Positions 51,778 through 60,188 of a stretch of 64,000 nucleotides of DNA are shown here, piece by piece. How positions within the stretch are numbered: the stretch's first letter is position 1; each line of letters opens with the position of its first letter. The DNA lies in NCBI GenBank assembly GCA_964406605.1, contig CAYOSF010000011.1, forward strand, positions 62,001-126,000, in the 5' to 3' direction. A program made the translations under genes and the position numbers. Under the pieces are notes generated by a model, which saw only the letters and a program-made list of their open reading frames with translations, was not told the DNA's origin and searched no databases. The stretch is from CAYOSF01 sp964406605 (GTDB lineage Bacteria > Chloroflexota > Dehalococcoidia > DSTF01 > RBG-16-68-14).

Positions 51778-52671
51778 TCACTGGAGGCCGGCGTTCATGC
51801 GGGTAGCCATGGTGGATGCGCTCCAGTCCTTGCCTTCCAAGCCGTTGGCTATAGCGGCGATGAGTTTTTCTCTGAGAACTCCGGCGAGGCTCAGAGGTAC
51901 CGCCACCTCCTCTGAAGCCTCGAGCATAAGGCGAACATCCTTCAAGCCGGAGACAAGGTCGAAGCCAACCTCGTCGAAATCGCCATCGAGTATGCGCTTG
52001 GCATAGTCTTTCAAAGGTTGCGGGCCGAGCATCGAGGAGACCAGTAGATGTGAGAAGTCCCTGTCGATCCCGCTCTTCTCGGTGAACGCGTACACCTCGC
52101 CGACTAGTTCTATCGTAACGGCGACCATGAAGTTTAGCGCCAATTTTGCGCTGTTCGCTGCAGCCTGCCGCCCGCCAGCGTTGAAGACACCACGCGTGTA
52201 GCTCTTGATCACGGGTTCCGCTCGGGAGACAGCTGCGGCGTCGCCGGCGAGAATCGTTAGGAGGCTTCCCTCTTCTGCCACGTCAGGCCTACCGATTACA
52301 GGCCCGGCAACGTACTGGCTGCCATGGGCTTGGTGCATGGCAGCCAATTGCTCGGCAGTTCGAGGTAGGATCGTAGTAGTCCCGATGTGAACGGCGTTGG
52401 GGGAAAGGCCAGACAAAAGACCGTCGTCCCCGCCGACAGTGTCCAGGACCGAGCTATCATCGAAGAGGCACGATACGACGACGTCGGCGCCCATGGCGGC
52501 CTCGCGGGGGGAAGCAGAAGCGCGCGCCCCTGCCTCGACGAGCGGCTGCATCTTCGCGGCTGTTCGATTGTAGACCCTCAGCTCAAAACCGGCCTTCAGA
52601 ATGTTATTGGCGATACCAGAGCCCATCCTGCCCAGACCCAGGAATCCCACCTTCTTAACCTGGTCGGCCAT
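51778..52671 (-). CDS. 3-Hydroxyisobutyrate-dehydrogenase-like NAD(P)-binding oxidoreductase
   Basis: A 297-residue beta-hydroxyacid dehydrogenase. Rossmann start GFLGLGRMGSGIANNI at residues 9-24, substrate segment YVAGPVIGRPDVAEEG, and catalytic Lys within AANSAKLALNFMV. Similar enzymes act on glyoxylate, succinic semialdehyde or beta-hydroxyacids. It has AGGAGG 6 bases before the ATG. Lies between tetR (33 bp) and the crotonase gene, same strand. Confidence 0.87.
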   Translation of the reverse strand: MADQVKKVGFLGLGRMGSGIANNILKAGFELRVYNRTAAKMQPLVEAGARASASPREAAMGADVVVSCLFDDSSVLDTVGGDDGLLSGLSPNAVHIGTTTILPRTAEQLAAMHQAHGSQYVAGPVIGRPDVAEEGSLLTILAGDAAAVSRAEPVIKSYTRGVFNAGGRQAAANSAKLALNFMVAVTIELVGEVYAFTEKSGIDRDFSHLLVSSMLGPQPLKDYAKRILDGDFDEVGFDLVSGLKDVRLMLEASEEVAVPLSLAGVLREKLIAAIANGLEGKDWSASTMATRMNAGLQ

Positions 52672-52704
52672 CGCTTGAACCTCCTTGCATTGACCTCTCC
52701 GGCC

Positions 52705-53385
52705 CTAGACCTCAGTACTTCTTTGCTCCTGGCGCTCACTCGGCGCAACTGTGCCGAATAGGCGGAGCGTTGTGAGTGTCTCAATGAGCTGATCGCGTGG
52801 CGTACCGCGGCCCTCACCGAGCCACCATCGGAAGGCTGAAATCATCATGCCGATACTCGCGTGCGCGACGATGTCGGTTCGGATGTCCCCCCGAACAGTG
52901 CCGAGCCGTTGGCCCTCTTCGAGCGCCCGCATCAGGCGCGCGGCGAACATGCGGGTCACCGGGCGGCCGGCTTCTGTATCGGCGGTCGCGGCCATCATCT
53001 GGAACACAACCTCGTTAGCTTCGATGAACGAGGCGATCGCTTCGATTTCCCTGCGCTCTGCCTCACCACGTTCGAGGTTCGCAGCAGCCGACTGTTCCAT
53101 ATGCATCGCGAGTTGCTCCAACACGCCCTCCACGATCGCGGTGTATAACTCCCCTTTGTCGCGGAAGTGGAGATAGAAGGTTCCGTTCGCGACGCCTGCA
53201 TCCCGGGCGATCCGAGATATGGTTGCTCCAGATAGACCATACTGGGCAAAGGCCGCGGTCCCTGCTTGGATAATGGCCTGGCGGGTTGCGGCGCGGAGGC
53301 GTGCCGGGGCGTGTTCCTCGCGGGGCCGAGATCGCGATCGAGGTGTGCTGCGAGCGGCTGTGTCGGATACTGAGAGATCTCTCAT
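52705..53385 (-). CDS. TetR/AcrR-family regulator
   Basis: A 226-residue repressor. The HTH (TISRIARDAGVANGTFYLHFRDKGELY) is typical of TetR; the ligand-binding part (about 90-210) has the helical pattern of the family. An Arg/Ser-rich 25-residue N-terminal extension precedes the HTH. It is first in the operon with the dehydrogenase, crotonase and TPP fragment, whose expression it probably controls. Two perfect 14-bp palindromes cover its start region, which suggests autorepression by blocking the ribosome site and promoter. Confidence 0.87.
   Translation of the reverse strand: MRDLSVSDTAARSTPRSRSRPREEHAPARLRAATRQAIIQAGTAAFAQYGLSGATISRIARDAGVANGTFYLHFRDKGELYTAIVEGVLEQLAMHMEQSAAANLERGEAERREIEAIASFIEANEVVFQMMAATADTEAGRPVTRMFAARLMRALEEGQRLGTVRGDIRTDIVAHASIGMMISAFRWWLGEGRGTPRDQLIETLTTLRLFGTVAPSERQEQRSTEV
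53371..53384. promoter_or_regulatory. TetR operator candidate 1
   Basis: TGAGAGATCTCTCA, a perfect 14-bp palindrome covering codons 1-5 of tetR. Half-sites TGAG/CTCA are shared with the next palindrome. Confidence 0.6.
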
Positions 53386-53389
53386 GCGC

Positions 53390-53403
53390 TGAGGATATCC
53401 TCA
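53390..53403. promoter_or_regulatory. TetR operator candidate 2
   Basis: TGAGGATATCCTCA, a perfect 14-bp palindrome 5 bp upstream of the first one; centres are 19 bp apart. Confidence 0.65.
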
Positions 53404-53578
53404 CTTACCTCGCCATGTCAATGCGCTCGTCTCCTCAGGATGTCGTGAGGGACCAAGAGACTGGTAATCCCCCGGTCCGCAGAGCCTCCTGGCCAAAGCA
53501 GCACAGTGTAACCCCTATCCGCCTCCCAGGTCGTATCATTACAGCCAGCCACTAGGGAGCATCAGAAGGAGACGAAGA

Positions 53579-54046
53579 ATGCGGCAGGAAGCACAACTCC
53601 CCGATCACCGGCGGTTCCACGCCCCGCATGCCCACCTGGCTTTTCCGTTCGGCGAAGACACGTTCGGACGGCTGGCCGAGATGTTCGCCCGCTTCTTCGG
53701 TACGCCCAGGTTCATCATTGGTCAATCAGTAGTAGTCCTTGGCTGGATCGCTCTGAACGCCGCTGTGGTCACCTTGCGATGGGACCCATACCCCTTCATT
53801 CTCCTCAACCTCGCCTTCAGCACGCAGGCAGCCTACGCCGCGCCCCTCATACTGCTTGCAGAGACCCGCCAGGCCGATCGCGACAAGGCCTGGTCCGATG
53901 CCGACTATCGGCACAGAGAAGAGCTCTCCGAAAGAACGCTCACGTTGCTGCAACAGAACACGGACCTCACCCTCCAAGTCGCTGATCTCACCAGGCAAGT
54001 GTGGCAACTGACACAGGAGATTCACAGTCGAGTACTTGCGACCTGA
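53579..54046 (+). CDS. DUF1003-family membrane protein
   Basis: A 155-residue protein with the DUF1003 core: FGRLAEMFARFFGTPRFIIGQSVVVLGWIALN, then FILLNLAFSTQAAYAAPLILL, two helices, and a polar loop with RDKAWSDADYRHREELSERT. The last 45 residues form a helix or coiled coil. Function of the family is unknown. The ATG has AGGAGAC 8 bases upstream. Confidence 0.83.
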   Translation: MRQEAQLPDHRRFHAPHAHLAFPFGEDTFGRLAEMFARFFGTPRFIIGQSVVVLGWIALNAAVVTLRWDPYPFILLNLAFSTQAAYAAPLILLAETRQADRDKAWSDADYRHREELSERTLTLLQQNTDLTLQVADLTRQVWQLTQEIHSRVLAT

Positions 54047-54449
54047 GACCGCCGGCTTTGGCCAACGGGTGCACAAGCGGCCATCGGCCTTACGATGGGC
54101 GGCATATGTTGGAACGCCGGCCGGGTGGGCGCCGGGCCGGGCCCGCACCGATTTGTGATTCAGATCTCGTGCGAGTGCGGCGGCCATTCGTGCTTGGTCC
54201 ACGTGCTCCCGTGGGCCCGGCTCTTCGACGACGTGTTCGCTCGATCATCATCCTGCTCCTTTCTCTAGACATCGATCGTTCGAAACGGTGGCAGCGAAGG
54301 CTACTGCCGGGGCCTTGTCGACCACCGTCGGACCATTAGATGCAGGCCTGAGGCTCCATGATGTAACATGTGGCCGCCATAGAACCGCGCACCCAGTACG
54401 CCGCACGAGCCCGCGCAGCCGCGGCTGGATCAGGAATCAGCGAGGACGA
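54047..54449. other. Non-coding interval
   Basis: About 400 bp between the DUF1003 and DUF4386-like genes. I see no gene and no clear structure in it. Confidence 0.4.
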
Positions 54450-55166
54450 ATGACCACGGAAGATGAGCTCGTAGATCAGACCTGGAACGGCGTTGTCAGG
54501 TGGGGAGGGTTGTCGCTTTTCGCGGCTGGAGGGTTGCTCGTCGTATTCATTGTTATGGCGTTCATCACGCAACAGACCCTTCCAGTCCCTCCAGAGGAAA
54601 TGCTCGACGATCCCGCTGTGCCGACCGTTCTCTTCGCGTTGGCTGCGGCCGGTGAGCTGCTTCTGATGCCCGGCGTCCTGGGCCTCTATTTCTCCCTCAA
54701 GCGCGTCGACACCACGCGTATGGTCATGGCGGCGGCGTTGTGGCTCGTGGCGGTCGCGATGTTCCTGGTCTCACGTGGGCTCATCATCTCTCTCGCGCGA
54801 ATCAGCGGCAGCTACCAGGACGCAACCGACCCGGCGTTGAAAGCGGCATATCTTGCGTCGGCGGAGTCCGCTATCGAGGCGCAGAATATCTACGCGATGA
54901 TGGGACTTGTCCTGCTCTCTCTGGCGTCGATCATCATCGGTTCGGTCATGCTGAAGGGCGTGTTCGACAGGCGCCTCGCGTACCTGGTGATGGCCGCCGG
55001 GATCGTGAGCCTCCCCGCTTCGTTCGAAGTTGTCGCGGGCATCCCGGTCGTGATTGCGTTCGTCGGATTGGTGTTGGGTGCCGTGTGGCAGCTCGTCGTT
55101 GGTGCGAAGCTCTTCAGCCTTGGTGGAGGAGTAACGCCATCCAGACGGCGAGTCACGCCGGAGTAG
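54450..55166 (+). CDS. DUF4386-like polytopic membrane protein
   Basis: A 238-residue protein with about six helices (LSLFAAGGLLVVFIVMAFI; TVLFALAAAGELLLMPGVLGLYF; MVMAAALWLVAVAMFLV; IYAMMGLVLLSLASIIIGSVML; LAYLVMAAGIVSL; GIPVVIAFVGLVLGAVW). The general pattern is that of DUF4386-type proteins. The ATG at 54450 follows GAGGA; the longer frame upstream lacks family character. No operon partner is evident. Confidence 0.6.
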   Translation: MTTEDELVDQTWNGVVRWGGLSLFAAGGLLVVFIVMAFITQQTLPVPPEEMLDDPAVPTVLFALAAAGELLLMPGVLGLYFSLKRVDTTRMVMAAALWLVAVAMFLVSRGLIISLARISGSYQDATDPALKAAYLASAESAIEAQNIYAMMGLVLLSLASIIIGSVMLKGVFDRRLAYLVMAAGIVSLPASFEVVAGIPVVIAFVGLVLGAVWQLVVGAKLFSLGGGVTPSRRRVTPE

Positions 55167-55195
55167 CCTCCGGACACTGGCCGTCCGTCAACCCC

Positions 55196-55497
55196 AGGAC
55201 GGAGCCTCCGTCTGAGGGCCAACGCGAGCACCTGCTACACCAGATGCTGTCGGTGGTCCGAGACGCTGAGAGCGAGTGGTACTACCGCAGGCTTGTCGCG
55301 TCCGTCCCTAAGGACACCCTCTTGGAGGCACTGAGTCCGGTGAAGCGAAGCCGTTCACGAGGGCGAGATTCGAAAGTCCACGGGGCGCCCTGTTCGTTGC
55401 CATTGTGAAGCAGGCATGTGCCGACCGAGGCGTCCCGCTACTTCTGCGGCAGCCGACGTTGGACAGCGTCGGACCACAGCGCGACTTCCGCGTGTGA
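55196..55497 (+). pseudogene. Frameshifted small gene fragment
   Basis: In one frame the segment LLHQMLSVVRDAESEWYYRRLV and DTLLEALSPVK is followed, after a frame change near 55350, by FESPRGALFVAIVKQACADRGVP and a stop at 55497. The two halves together resemble small helical proteins with a 'YYxxLxxxxPxxxxxEALxxVK...GAxFxAIVK' pattern that I associate with replication-initiator-like or plasmid-derived proteins. The start is not identified. Confidence 0.35.
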
Positions 55498-55607
55498 TCC
55501 TGATTGTGCGTGATCGATTGGCCACGGAATCAGCCGCTGGTATCTGGGACTGACCCATAGGGCGCGATTCCGCGCACTAGCGGCCGCTCAACAACACCCA
55601 GGCTATC

Positions 55608-57728
55608 CTATACCGCTATACGAAGCCCCATCTCATCCGTCGGCAATTCTCTCTGAGTCACGCGAGGTCCCTCTCGGTCCCAGCCATGCAACTCGACGTA
55701 GACCGCGCGGCCGGTCCCGACGGGACGGAGCTTGCGTTGGAGCAGCGCACCAAGGCGAGAATCGTGGGTCGAAACAACAATCTGGCGGCTCTCCCTAATC
55801 CTCCGGAGCAAGTCGACTAGCCCTAGCAGGTTGATGTCATCAAGGCTCTGCATCGGATCGTCGAGCATGACGCATCGCAGCGGCAAGCGCGGCGTGCCGA
55901 GATTCAGAGTCAAGAAGATTGAGGCGGCCAAGGCATTGACTTGTGAGCTGGAGAGCATCTTCTCCGGTACTTCCGTGGCTTTGCCGCCAATTGTGTCTTC
56001 GAGCCTGGCACTGACACGCCCTCGCCCGTACCACATCCTGGACATCAGCCTCACTTCCTGGAAGGAAGGATGGGGGTCAATGGCCGAATAGACGCGCCGC
56101 AGCAGTGGGTCGATGCGGCTTAGCTGCTCCTCCACAACCTCAGCACTGGCGCCTGTGAGCGCCTCCCAAATCTCATTGGCAATCTTGCTGGTGGCTTCCC
56201 TTTGGGCAACAGTCTCTTCATTCTCACGGACCTGCCTTCTCATCTGTTCGATTTGTTGCTGGTACTCGCCCAATCGTCTACTTTCGCCCATCTCCGCCAG
56301 CTCCAGGGCCAGTCGCTCACCTTTGGCTATCAAATCCTCAAGCACAGACACCGTGGCAGTCACGTCAGATATGAGCCGGTCCAGCGCAGAGCGCTCTGCA
56401 TCGGCAGGAAGCCCCAGTTCCTCGATGCGGTGCCTCTCCTCTGCCTTTCGGGCGCTCCAATCGCGCGCGAGCTGTTGAAGTTCATTCACGCGCGAGGCCG
56501 CATAGGACCTCCGCGTCCCGATCGTTTCCAGAGATTTCGCGAGGTCGCCAACGTCGAGACTCGCTTTTTCTTCTTCAAATCTCTCAGCCTGTGCCAGCTG
56601 GAGCAAGTGCCTTCGCGTATTCTCAACATCGTGCTCTTGCTGGCAAACGGGGCAGCGCTCGCCGAGGTGTCTGAGTGCAAGCTCGGCCAGCGAACGAAGC
56701 TCGGCTGCCGCTTCCCGCAGCTCCACTTGTTGCCGGCGCCTTTCGGCGGCCCGCGATTCCGCGTCGCGTAGCGCTGCCCGGGCCACATCGGCTTCTCGGT
56801 CAAGCTGACCCAGTTCGCCCTGCGCTGATTCCAATTCAGCGATTCCGGGCGGGGGTTGCTCTTCTATTTCTGCGGCCAGCGTGCGCGTCAAGTGCAGTCG
56901 CCGGTCGGACGACCTCGCTAAGTACTGGAGCTGCCTAACGGCCGTGTCGATTTCAGTCGGCGCGTTGACTGCGGTACAAGTCGGCACCTGCTCTACAGAG
57001 GCTAGGTGCTTCATAGCCTCCGACCACCACGCGGCCCAACCTCTCTCGAACTCCTGTCGACGCTTGTCATCAATCGGACTTAGGCCAGCGGCCGCTGTCT
57101 CCAGGCTGCCCAAGGTGTCACGCACGCTCTGTACATCTGCGATGAGCTTGTTGGTGACTTCCTTCCATTGTTTTCTCGCCGTATCAAGTCTTGCCTGGAG
57201 TTCCGCCACCCGGCCGGCGCCGACCAGTTCGCTGATGGCTTCGAAGCGGGAGTGTTGGTCGTCACTATCAACAAACTCACGAACTCTGTCCTGCTGGAGG
57301 TAGACGCTTCTGGTTATGGCCTCGACCAACGACGTGTCTGATTCGTCAGATGGGCGCGCATAGGTCCAGAGGAGGTCCGCGAGCTTGGAGCGAGCACGAG
57401 CTCCTCGCAGGCTGTCCTCCCCCGCATCGAGGAGAACGTGCTGGTCGGTGCCATCGAAGCGTCGGACAATCCTTATTTCGGACCCATCAGCATCTCGCAA
57501 TTCCAATGAGACGCGAGCCTCCCCACTGTCGGAGTACAGAGACACCAGATGCTCGTCTCCGCCAATTCGAGGCACGTTCCCGGCCAAAGCCCAGAGAATG
57601 GCATCGAATATGCTGGTCTTACCCTGGCCGTTCGCCCCGCTGATGATTATCGCGTCGGCGTCAAGGTCTAGGTCTTCAGCGCCAGCGAATGCTCTGAAGC
57701 CAGCTAGCTCAAGTCGGACTAGCCTCAT
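55608..57728 (-). CDS. SMC/Rad50-like ATPase with zinc hook (LmuB/DdmC-type defence protein)
   Basis: A 706-residue ABC-class ATPase. Walker A GANGQGKT at 31-38; coiled coils on both sides of a zinc hook C359-P-V-C362; ABC signature KMLSSSQVNAL about 590-600; Walker B CVMLDDP about 619-625, followed by the D-loop QSLDD. The coiled arms are short, as in RecF/RecN-like and LmuB proteins, not the ~1000-residue SbcC. The ATG overlaps the stop of the accessory gene by 4 bp. As third gene after a SIR2-like effector and a small protein it fits the sensor subunit of Lamassu/ABC-3C systems, binding DNA ends or phage replication intermediates. Confidence 0.85.
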   Translation of the reverse strand: MRLVRLELAGFRAFAGAEDLDLDADAIIISGANGQGKTSIFDAILWALAGNVPRIGGDEHLVSLYSDSGEARVSLELRDADGSEIRIVRRFDGTDQHVLLDAGEDSLRGARARSKLADLLWTYARPSDESDTSLVEAITRSVYLQQDRVREFVDSDDQHSRFEAISELVGAGRVAELQARLDTARKQWKEVTNKLIADVQSVRDTLGSLETAAAGLSPIDDKRRQEFERGWAAWWSEAMKHLASVEQVPTCTAVNAPTEIDTAVRQLQYLARSSDRRLHLTRTLAAEIEEQPPPGIAELESAQGELGQLDREADVARAALRDAESRAAERRRQQVELREAAAELRSLAELALRHLGERCPVCQQEHDVENTRRHLLQLAQAERFEEEKASLDVGDLAKSLETIGTRRSYAASRVNELQQLARDWSARKAEERHRIEELGLPADAERSALDRLISDVTATVSVLEDLIAKGERLALELAEMGESRRLGEYQQQIEQMRRQVRENEETVAQREATSKIANEIWEALTGASAEVVEEQLSRIDPLLRRVYSAIDPHPSFQEVRLMSRMWYGRGRVSARLEDTIGGKATEVPEKMLSSSQVNALAASIFLTLNLGTPRLPLRCVMLDDPMQSLDDINLLGLVDLLRRIRESRQIVVSTHDSRLGALLQRKLRPVGTGRAVYVELHGWDREGPRVTQRELPTDEMGLRIAV

Positions 57729-58327
57729 TGACCAGCACCATGCTTGTACAGTTCTTCCACGAGCGGGCGTTCCTCCAAGAACGCGGCGAGCAGAATGCGC
57801 ACGTCAGCTTCATCGACCCCCTTGTTGGCAAGTAGCTCCGGCAGCATCTCAAGAGCCGGAGTCCACTCCCTCGTGACAGCCTCCTTGATTGGCAGTAGCG
57901 GAAGCAGAACGCGTTCGATATCCGCAAGCGCTTCCACATCGCTCGAGCTGGCAACGAGCTTGCGTACGCGCCTGGTGTCGTACCTTATGGCCATCGCACT
58001 CTCGCCTGCGCCTATGCCCGGGGTCAACAAGACAAGGTAGCCTTCCCAGGCCTTCGGCTCACCACGGTTGATGTGCTGGGAAATGAACTCGACGAACACC
58101 TCTTGGGCATCGAGCCAGCCAGAGTCCAGGTCACGCCAGGTTTCGTATGCGACCACCGCAACCAGTCCATACGGGTCTTCAAATAGCCTGGCCCGCTCTG
58201 ATGGCCAGCGCGGGTCTTGCTTCCTGAACGCCACCTCCTCAGAGACCTGCGTGTAGCCTCCGTCCGCTAGAACGTCACGGGCCTTCGCCATCAGGCTGGT
58301 GACGGTGAGTGCTCCGCGCTCAGCCAT
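57725..58327 (-). CDS. Accessory/middle component of the SIR2-SMC defence operon
   Basis: A 200-residue soluble protein (EEVAFRKQDPRWPSERARLFEDPYGLVAVVAYETW ...). No motif I can name with certainty; predicted alpha/beta N-terminal half and helical C-terminal half. Size and place between effector and ATPase match LmuC/DdmB or the 'middle component' of ABC-3C systems. It overlaps the SIR2 gene by 8 bp (ATGGCTGA) and the ATPase gene by 4 bp, so the three products are made in fixed ratio. Confidence 0.65.
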   Translation of the reverse strand: MAERGALTVTSLMAKARDVLADGGYTQVSEEVAFRKQDPRWPSERARLFEDPYGLVAVVAYETWRDLDSGWLDAQEVFVEFISQHINRGEPKAWEGYLVLLTPGIGAGESAMAIRYDTRRVRKLVASSSDVEALADIERVLLPLLPIKEAVTREWTPALEMLPELLANKGVDEADVRILLAAFLEERPLVEELYKHGAGQ

Positions 58328-59726
58328 GCTGAAGCATCTCCTTCACCAGCGCCGGCTCCTTTCTCAGATCCTGTATCCAGACAAGCTTCAGGCGTTCTGC
58401 TGGCCCGATTACGTCGTTGTCGTCCCTCTCACCAGCGATAGATGAGGGCGGACTGGGCTCGTCAGCTGGCTTTGCCGCACGGAGCCCAGCCACGACGGCG
58501 TACTCTGGCTTGGGTGAGTGTCCTACCCAGAAGCGTCGTTTGGTCGCAATATCATCCTCAAGTCCGTACCACCCACGCCATCCACGACCGGATGCTACGA
58601 CGATAGCCCCGAGGCACGTGGGGCCATCACGGAATTCCACAATTCCATCCTGCAGCAGAATAGCCTCACTGTTCGAGACTCGGCACACTAGCGCAATGGC
58701 AAGCAGCAGGTCCGCCAACAAATGGCGATCCACGGCACCTCGTGGAAGGTAGCTGCCGTCATCGACAGTCCATCGCGCTCGCAACGCCCCTAGGAATAGC
58801 AGGCCCTTTCCAGTGATCTCATCAAGGAGACTTGAGATGTCCTCGTCCTCGAATCCCTCCTCAGCCATCATCTCGCCGCATGCTGCCTCTATCTCGGCGC
58901 GGTGTTCTACTAGGAGACGATTCGCGAGGTGAGACATGAACTCGCCCCAGCCCATCTTTATGTAGTGGCAGTCGTCGACCACCAATGCGGCAGCAAGAGG
59001 AGAAGATGCCTTCTCACCAGGGTCCACTTGAAACACGTCTGGGCCAGGCAACACTTCTCTCACGGACTTCGCTGTTTCGACGAGCACCTTGGTCTCTTGA
59101 CCGAGGCCCACAAAGACCGCCTTGGGGGCGGTCAGAACCCGCCTCGCCAAGACTTCTTCCCACCTACCTCGCCACGCCTCTTGGAGAGCCATCGTGGTCA
59201 GAATCCACTTCGCTGGGTCAGCGGTAGCATTCCGGTGCAGGTACACCACGTTGACGACGCCCAACTCGTCGCAGTCCTCTGGTCTAGAGATAACGCGGAT
59301 TCCGTCATCTTCTGCGCATATCTCAACGATGGCTGAGTGAAGTGCTAGGTCGAAGTTCAGCGTCACTACTGACCAGATTGCCCGTTCGCGCAGCATGGCC
59401 GCCGCAAGGAGGTAACCCTCGTTCGCTCGAGCCTTGAGGAATCGCTGCGGGCCGAGCTTCTTGACTAGCGGCACCTGGTCTCCGCAAACACGCACAGTGG
59501 TATCAGCTAACAGGGCTAGGTCCTCTGGGTCTGGGCAGTCGCCGTCCCTGAGTCGGTTGTCGTTGACGAGCCCTTCGTGGGCTTCCCGAGCCAGGTCTCG
59601 AGTGAGGGGAAGATTGGTTGGTGCCTCCGTAGAACAGCCGGCACCAACAAGAAGCGTGATCTTGCCCCCACCGGGATCGGCCACAGCCGCAAGTAGCTCG
59701 CTTGGGACTATTGACCCGCTCACCAA
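58320..59726 (-). CDS. SIR2-like NAD-hydrolase effector of a defence operon
   Basis: A 468-residue protein. The SIR2 Rossmann core is visible: ITLLVGAGCSTEAPTNLP (GAGCS at 28-32), VVTLNFDLAL (122-126), VYLHRNA (163-167, the His of the catalytic LHG-type motif) and VFVGLGQE (204-211). The C-terminal 200 residues are unassigned and probably bind the ATPase. In Thoeris, DSR and Lamassu-Sir2 systems such domains deplete NAD after phage infection; the same is inferred here. TTG start with AGGAG 6 bases upstream, a GTG next to it is the alternative. First gene of the three-gene operon. Confidence 0.82.
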   Translation of the reverse strand: MVSGSIVPSELLAAVADPGGGKITLLVGAGCSTEAPTNLPLTRDLAREAHEGLVNDNRLRDGDCPDPEDLALLADTTVRVCGDQVPLVKKLGPQRFLKARANEGYLLAAAMLRERAIWSVVTLNFDLALHSAIVEICAEDDGIRVISRPEDCDELGVVNVVYLHRNATADPAKWILTTMALQEAWRGRWEEVLARRVLTAPKAVFVGLGQETKVLVETAKSVREVLPGPDVFQVDPGEKASSPLAAALVVDDCHYIKMGWGEFMSHLANRLLVEHRAEIEAACGEMMAEEGFEDEDISSLLDEITGKGLLFLGALRARWTVDDGSYLPRGAVDRHLLADLLLAIALVCRVSNSEAILLQDGIVEFRDGPTCLGAIVVASGRGWRGWYGLEDDIATKRRFWVGHSPKPEYAVVAGLRAAKPADEPSPPSSIAGERDDNDVIGPAERLKLVWIQDLRKEPALVKEMLQHG

Positions 59727-59756
59727 TGCCGTCTCCTACCAGTCTCGATTGCTCAT

Positions 59757-60188
59757 TCTACTGGGTTTTGCCCAACCTCGCGACCTGATGAAGCGGAGCG
59801 ACCGCTCATCCCCGGCCCAGTACCCGGACCTTGAACCGACGACGCATCTATCATAGGGGCGTTCAGAAGCACAGCCGCAAGAAGGGGTGCCGAGCTACCC
59901 GTTGAATCTCGAACAGCGCAGGAAAGGTCTCGAGTCGTCAACCTCACGCTCGCGAAACACGTTGCTCGTCTACGCGTTTGCCCGCCTGTCAAGACAGAAT
60001 CCCCTGGTCGGCAAGAGTCGGGGTGTTCGCCCGAGATGGACGGGGACCCCCCAAGGGGCACACGGTGAGCAGCGGAGTAGTCACACGACCCGGGGGACAA
60101 GGAGCCCCCCTGAGCTGATCCGTTGCTCACCTCCTGATGTAGAATAGGGCTGCCGTGGAGCCACGCATCCAGCACGCCCTAGGGTCTG
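59757..60188. other. Non-coding interval
   Basis: About 430 bp upstream of the defence operon. No gene-like frame. The operon promoter must lie in its left part, but I cannot pick a convincing -10/-35 pair. Confidence 0.4.
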
